A stretch of 64,000 nt of DNA from Leptolinea sp. UBA5203 (GTDB taxonomy: Bacteria > Chloroflexota > Anaerolineae > Anaerolineales > Anaerolineaceae). Position 1 is the stretch's first letter. Each line of letters begins with the position of its first letter. Of this stretch, positions 61,943-64,000 are shown piece by piece. Below the pieces are notes generated by a model that worked only from the letters and a program-made list of their open reading frames with translations, made no database searches and had not been told where the DNA came from. Position numbers and translations under genes: made by a program. The stretch is taken from assembly GCA_002412765.1 (NCBI GenBank), contig DHVR01000068.1, positions 67,634-131,633 of the forward strand, written 5' to 3'.

Positions 61943-63685
61943 ATGAATAATTTGCAGAAATACTCAAATCAGTTTTTTGATGATCTTGAGGTTTTTGAGG
62001 ACATCACCCGGGGACACAATTACAAGGCATTTCTGCGCCAAGCCGTTCTTGAATTCTTGGATAATGAAACCAAGGAAACTGCCTTGGCTGTTTATGAATC
62101 CTTTTTCGATAGTTATCGAATCACCCTGGATGGGGAAAGCAATCCGTTTATTGACCTGCTGGATATGCTGCGAAGTTACGAAGAAAATGCTGCAACCTTG
62201 ATTGACCGGCAGCGAGATCATTATATTCACTCGGTGAATGTCTTCATTCTCGGATTATGCATCTATTCCCAAAACTCCACCTATCGAAGCGCCTTTGGTA
62301 CCAAGAACCTGGATAAAACGGAGTATCCATTTTCCTATGATACCCACCATGAAGAGTTCTTTTACCGTTGGGGGCTTGCCTCACTTTTTCATGATGTAGG
62401 CTATCCTGTTGAAATCATCGGGAAGCAAATTGGTAAATTCATGAGCTTTGCCAGCATCGTCGATAAGGATATCAAAGTCATGCCCCGGTTGGAATTCGAC
62501 AACTTCGACGAACTCAATAAAATCGTCGAAGTCATCCCAAAACGCACCTTTATCAAGACCTATTATGAAAAATATCAAAGTTGTGTCTATGTCGATCTGC
62601 TAAAGCCGCTGGATTTACTTGCACACAAATTGCATTTGTCCCTGGGGGTTGATCTTAAAGAGATAAAAGCCGCGCTGGATGGTTTTGTCGGCATCATGGC
62701 GAAAAGTGGCTTTATTGACCATGGCTTTTACAGCGCCATCATCGTACTAAAATGGTATGGCTTTCTCATTCAAAGCTGCAACTACAAGCCGGAATATTTC
62801 TTCTATCCAGTGTTGGATAGTGCCAGTGCCATCTTGCTGCATAATTACTACAAAAACGTGATTACTAGGCCGCCTTTTAACAAGGGTGGGCTATCCCCCA
62901 ATGATCATCCCATCGCATACCTGCTCATTCTGTGTGATGAGCTTCAGGAATGGAACCGGGAAGCCTATGGCATCCTGGATAAGAAGCGCACCCATGCCGG
63001 TGAAGCCTCCCTGCTGATCACGAATAATCGTCTGGACATTACCTACATTGCGAAAAAAGGCACTCTACCAGAACAATTTTCCGCTGAAAAAGAAGCCATG
63101 TTTCGTAAACTACTTAACTTGGATGCCCTATTTAGCGGAGGGTTTTCAGTGGGCTGTGAAGCGCTGGATACCCTTGGAGCCCTGGCGAGCAAAATCAGGG
63201 AAGATGCGGCTATTGTCCCGCGTCCATTATTGGATAATCTTGAAAATCTGGCAATCGCCATTCATAAAATGTTCAATCTCAAAAAACTGGAACGCCACCC
63301 GAATGTGCCCTTGGAGTATCCAAATTTTGCTGATTTACCGGATTCTTTAAAATATTCCAACTTACGCCAGGCACGCAGTATTGCGGACAAGCTTGAGCTG
63401 ATGGCTTGGGAGATGCGGCCACAAGGAGCTGATGGCCCAGTCATCAAGGAGATTCCAGAAGACGTAGTGGAATCTTTGGCCAAATTTGAACACGAAGCAT
63501 GGGTACGGGAACGGTTGGAAACAGGTTGGCGGGTCGGTGAGATTAAGCATATTGAAAACAAAATCAGCCCATATCTTGTACCCTATGATGAATTAAGCGA
63601 GGAAATCAAGGATCTTGATCGGGATGCGATCCGCAATATTCCCGAGTTACTTGGCATGATTAGCATGGCAATCTATGAAAAATAA
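61943..63685 (+). CDS. HD-domain phosphohydrolase fused to a RyR domain
   Basis: 580 residues. The HD-type metal site is visible as His in DHYIHS near residue 93-96, HD in FHDVGYP at residues 150-151, and an Asp in ILCDELQEW near residue 332, which fits the H...HD...D pattern. The last about 70 residues (from LAKFEHEAWVRERLETGW, ending SPYLVPYDELSEEIKDLDRDAIRNIPELLGMI) match the RyR (ryanodine-receptor) repeat. RyR domains in bacteria occur with SLOG and other nucleotide-signal proteins in conflict or stress systems. The following gene begins like a SLOG protein. Function, including HD activity, is inferred. Confidence 0.78.
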   Translation: MNNLQKYSNQFFDDLEVFEDITRGHNYKAFLRQAVLEFLDNETKETALAVYESFFDSYRITLDGESNPFIDLLDMLRSYEENAATLIDRQRDHYIHSVNVFILGLCIYSQNSTYRSAFGTKNLDKTEYPFSYDTHHEEFFYRWGLASLFHDVGYPVEIIGKQIGKFMSFASIVDKDIKVMPRLEFDNFDELNKIVEVIPKRTFIKTYYEKYQSCVYVDLLKPLDLLAHKLHLSLGVDLKEIKAALDGFVGIMAKSGFIDHGFYSAIIVLKWYGFLIQSCNYKPEYFFYPVLDSASAILLHNYYKNVITRPPFNKGGLSPNDHPIAYLLILCDELQEWNREAYGILDKKRTHAGEASLLITNNRLDITYIAKKGTLPEQFSAEKEAMFRKLLNLDALFSGGFSVGCEALDTLGALASKIREDAAIVPRPLLDNLENLAIAIHKMFNLKKLERHPNVPLEYPNFADLPDSLKYSNLRQARSIADKLELMAWEMRPQGADGPVIKEIPEDVVESLAKFEHEAWVRERLETGWRVGEIKHIENKISPYLVPYDELSEEIKDLDRDAIRNIPELLGMISMAIYEK

Positions 63686-63851
63686 ATACCGGGGCATCTG
63701 GGTAAGTTTTCTAATGAATTTTCAATCCAGAACCTTGTGGTGTCGAATGATTCCCTGTCCTATGTCAGTCATGGAAACCGGCGTTAAAAATCAAGAAAAA
63801 AGTAGTTCTTACGCACAGAAATCTTCGAAATAAAATACAGGAAAATAATCC

Positions 63852-64000
63852 GTGGAACAAAGCTCTTCCGATACCAGCGCAGATTTTGCATATACCAGCA
63901 TCCCCATCATCATTGGCGTTACCGGTCATCGCGATCTTATTCCAACGGATGTTCCAAAATTACGCGAGATTGTTAAGGCTGAACTCCAGACCCTGCAGAA
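63852..64000 (+). CDS. N-terminus of a GVTGHRDL (SLOG-like Rossmann) protein, cut by window end
   Basis: 49 codons are visible from a GTG with AGGA 9 nt upstream, in frame to the window end. Residues IPIIIGVTGHRDLIPTDVPKLREIV carry the strand-GVTGHR loop seen in SLOG/LOG-like nucleotide-binding proteins and related conflict-system proteins. Domain assignment rests on this short stretch only. It is 166 nt after the HD-RyR gene on the same strand. Confidence 0.55.
   Translation, partial: MEQSSSDTSADFAYTSIPIIIGVTGHRDLIPTDVPKLREIVKAELQTLQ

Noticed and set aside
1..64000. CRISPR array or prophage
   Set aside because: No direct-repeat/spacer pattern, cas genes, integrase, terminase or capsid genes were seen.

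Overview
The window looks like the chromosome of a fermentative, anaerobic-type member of the Chloroflexota, probably class Anaerolineae. This is inferred from gene content, not from a marker phylogeny: many small lipoproteins with Pro/Thr-rich linkers, an AdhE aldehyde/alcohol dehydrogenase, a B12-dependent ribonucleotide reductase with NrdR, a MoxR/DUF58/DUF4129 cluster, a DUF711 protein, a Gram-positive-type SOS box and PhoP box, and a threonyl T-box. No rRNA, CRISPR array, prophage or integrase is visible. Four tRNA genes are present: Thr-TGT, Thr-CGT, Ser-GGA and Val-GAC.

Layout. 0-0.7 kb: 5' part of a phosphate-binding lipoprotein gene (pstS) behind a Pho-box-like array. 1.4-5.7 kb: a Tat-exported small protein, then a MoxR-DUF58-DUF4129 operon. 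5.7-8.3 kb: a reverse-strand operon of uridine kinase, VTT membrane protein and M20 peptidase. 9-12.5 kb: typA and an S10 serine peptidase. 12.7-20.5 kb: an accessory stretch with a leaderless-looking HTH gene, several palindromic repeats, a TolB-like lipoprotein, an AT-rich three-gene island that includes an AbiJ/STM4504-type HEPN protein, and another lipoprotein. 20.5-26.5 kb: small housekeeping and signalling genes (methyltransferase, NUDIX, GGDEF, flavodoxin, CAP-LysM), plus several very small membrane proteins. 26.6-34 kb: a GT4 glycosyltransferase, SOS-type dinB, a CBM9-like lipoprotein, adhE and an NrtR-like regulator. 34-45 kb: TetR, AraC and PadR regulators with their neighbours, including a VOC-PhzF-AraC-EamA-DUF2000 reverse cluster, and two REPIN-like repeats. 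45-49 kb: an RlmD-type rRNA methyltransferase, tRNA-Ser, and tRNA-Val whose 3' end plus terminator is tandemly repeated. 49-55.5 kb: translation genes (T-box-thrS, infC with an AUC start, rpmI, rplT), then macro domain, SpoU methyltransferase and DUF711. 55.6-60.7 kb: secreted proteins, then nrdR-nrdJ. 60.7-61.6 kb: a RAYT (REP-associated transposase) flanked by its REP-like palindromes. 61.9-64 kb: an HD-RyR domain protein followed by the start of a GVTGHRDL (SLOG-like) protein, cut by the window edge.

The best candidates for a poorly described system are the HD-RyR plus SLOG-like pair at the right edge, which resembles nucleotide-signal-centred conflict systems, and the AT-rich 15.8-18.9 kb island where an abortive-infection-type HEPN protein sits beside two genes I cannot identify. 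Regulatory reading adds a GAAC-N4-GTTC SOS box on dinB, PhoP-type repeats on pstS, palindromic operator candidates at the TetR and PadR loci and upstream of nrdR, and two promoters placed so that transcripts would start at or almost at the ATG.
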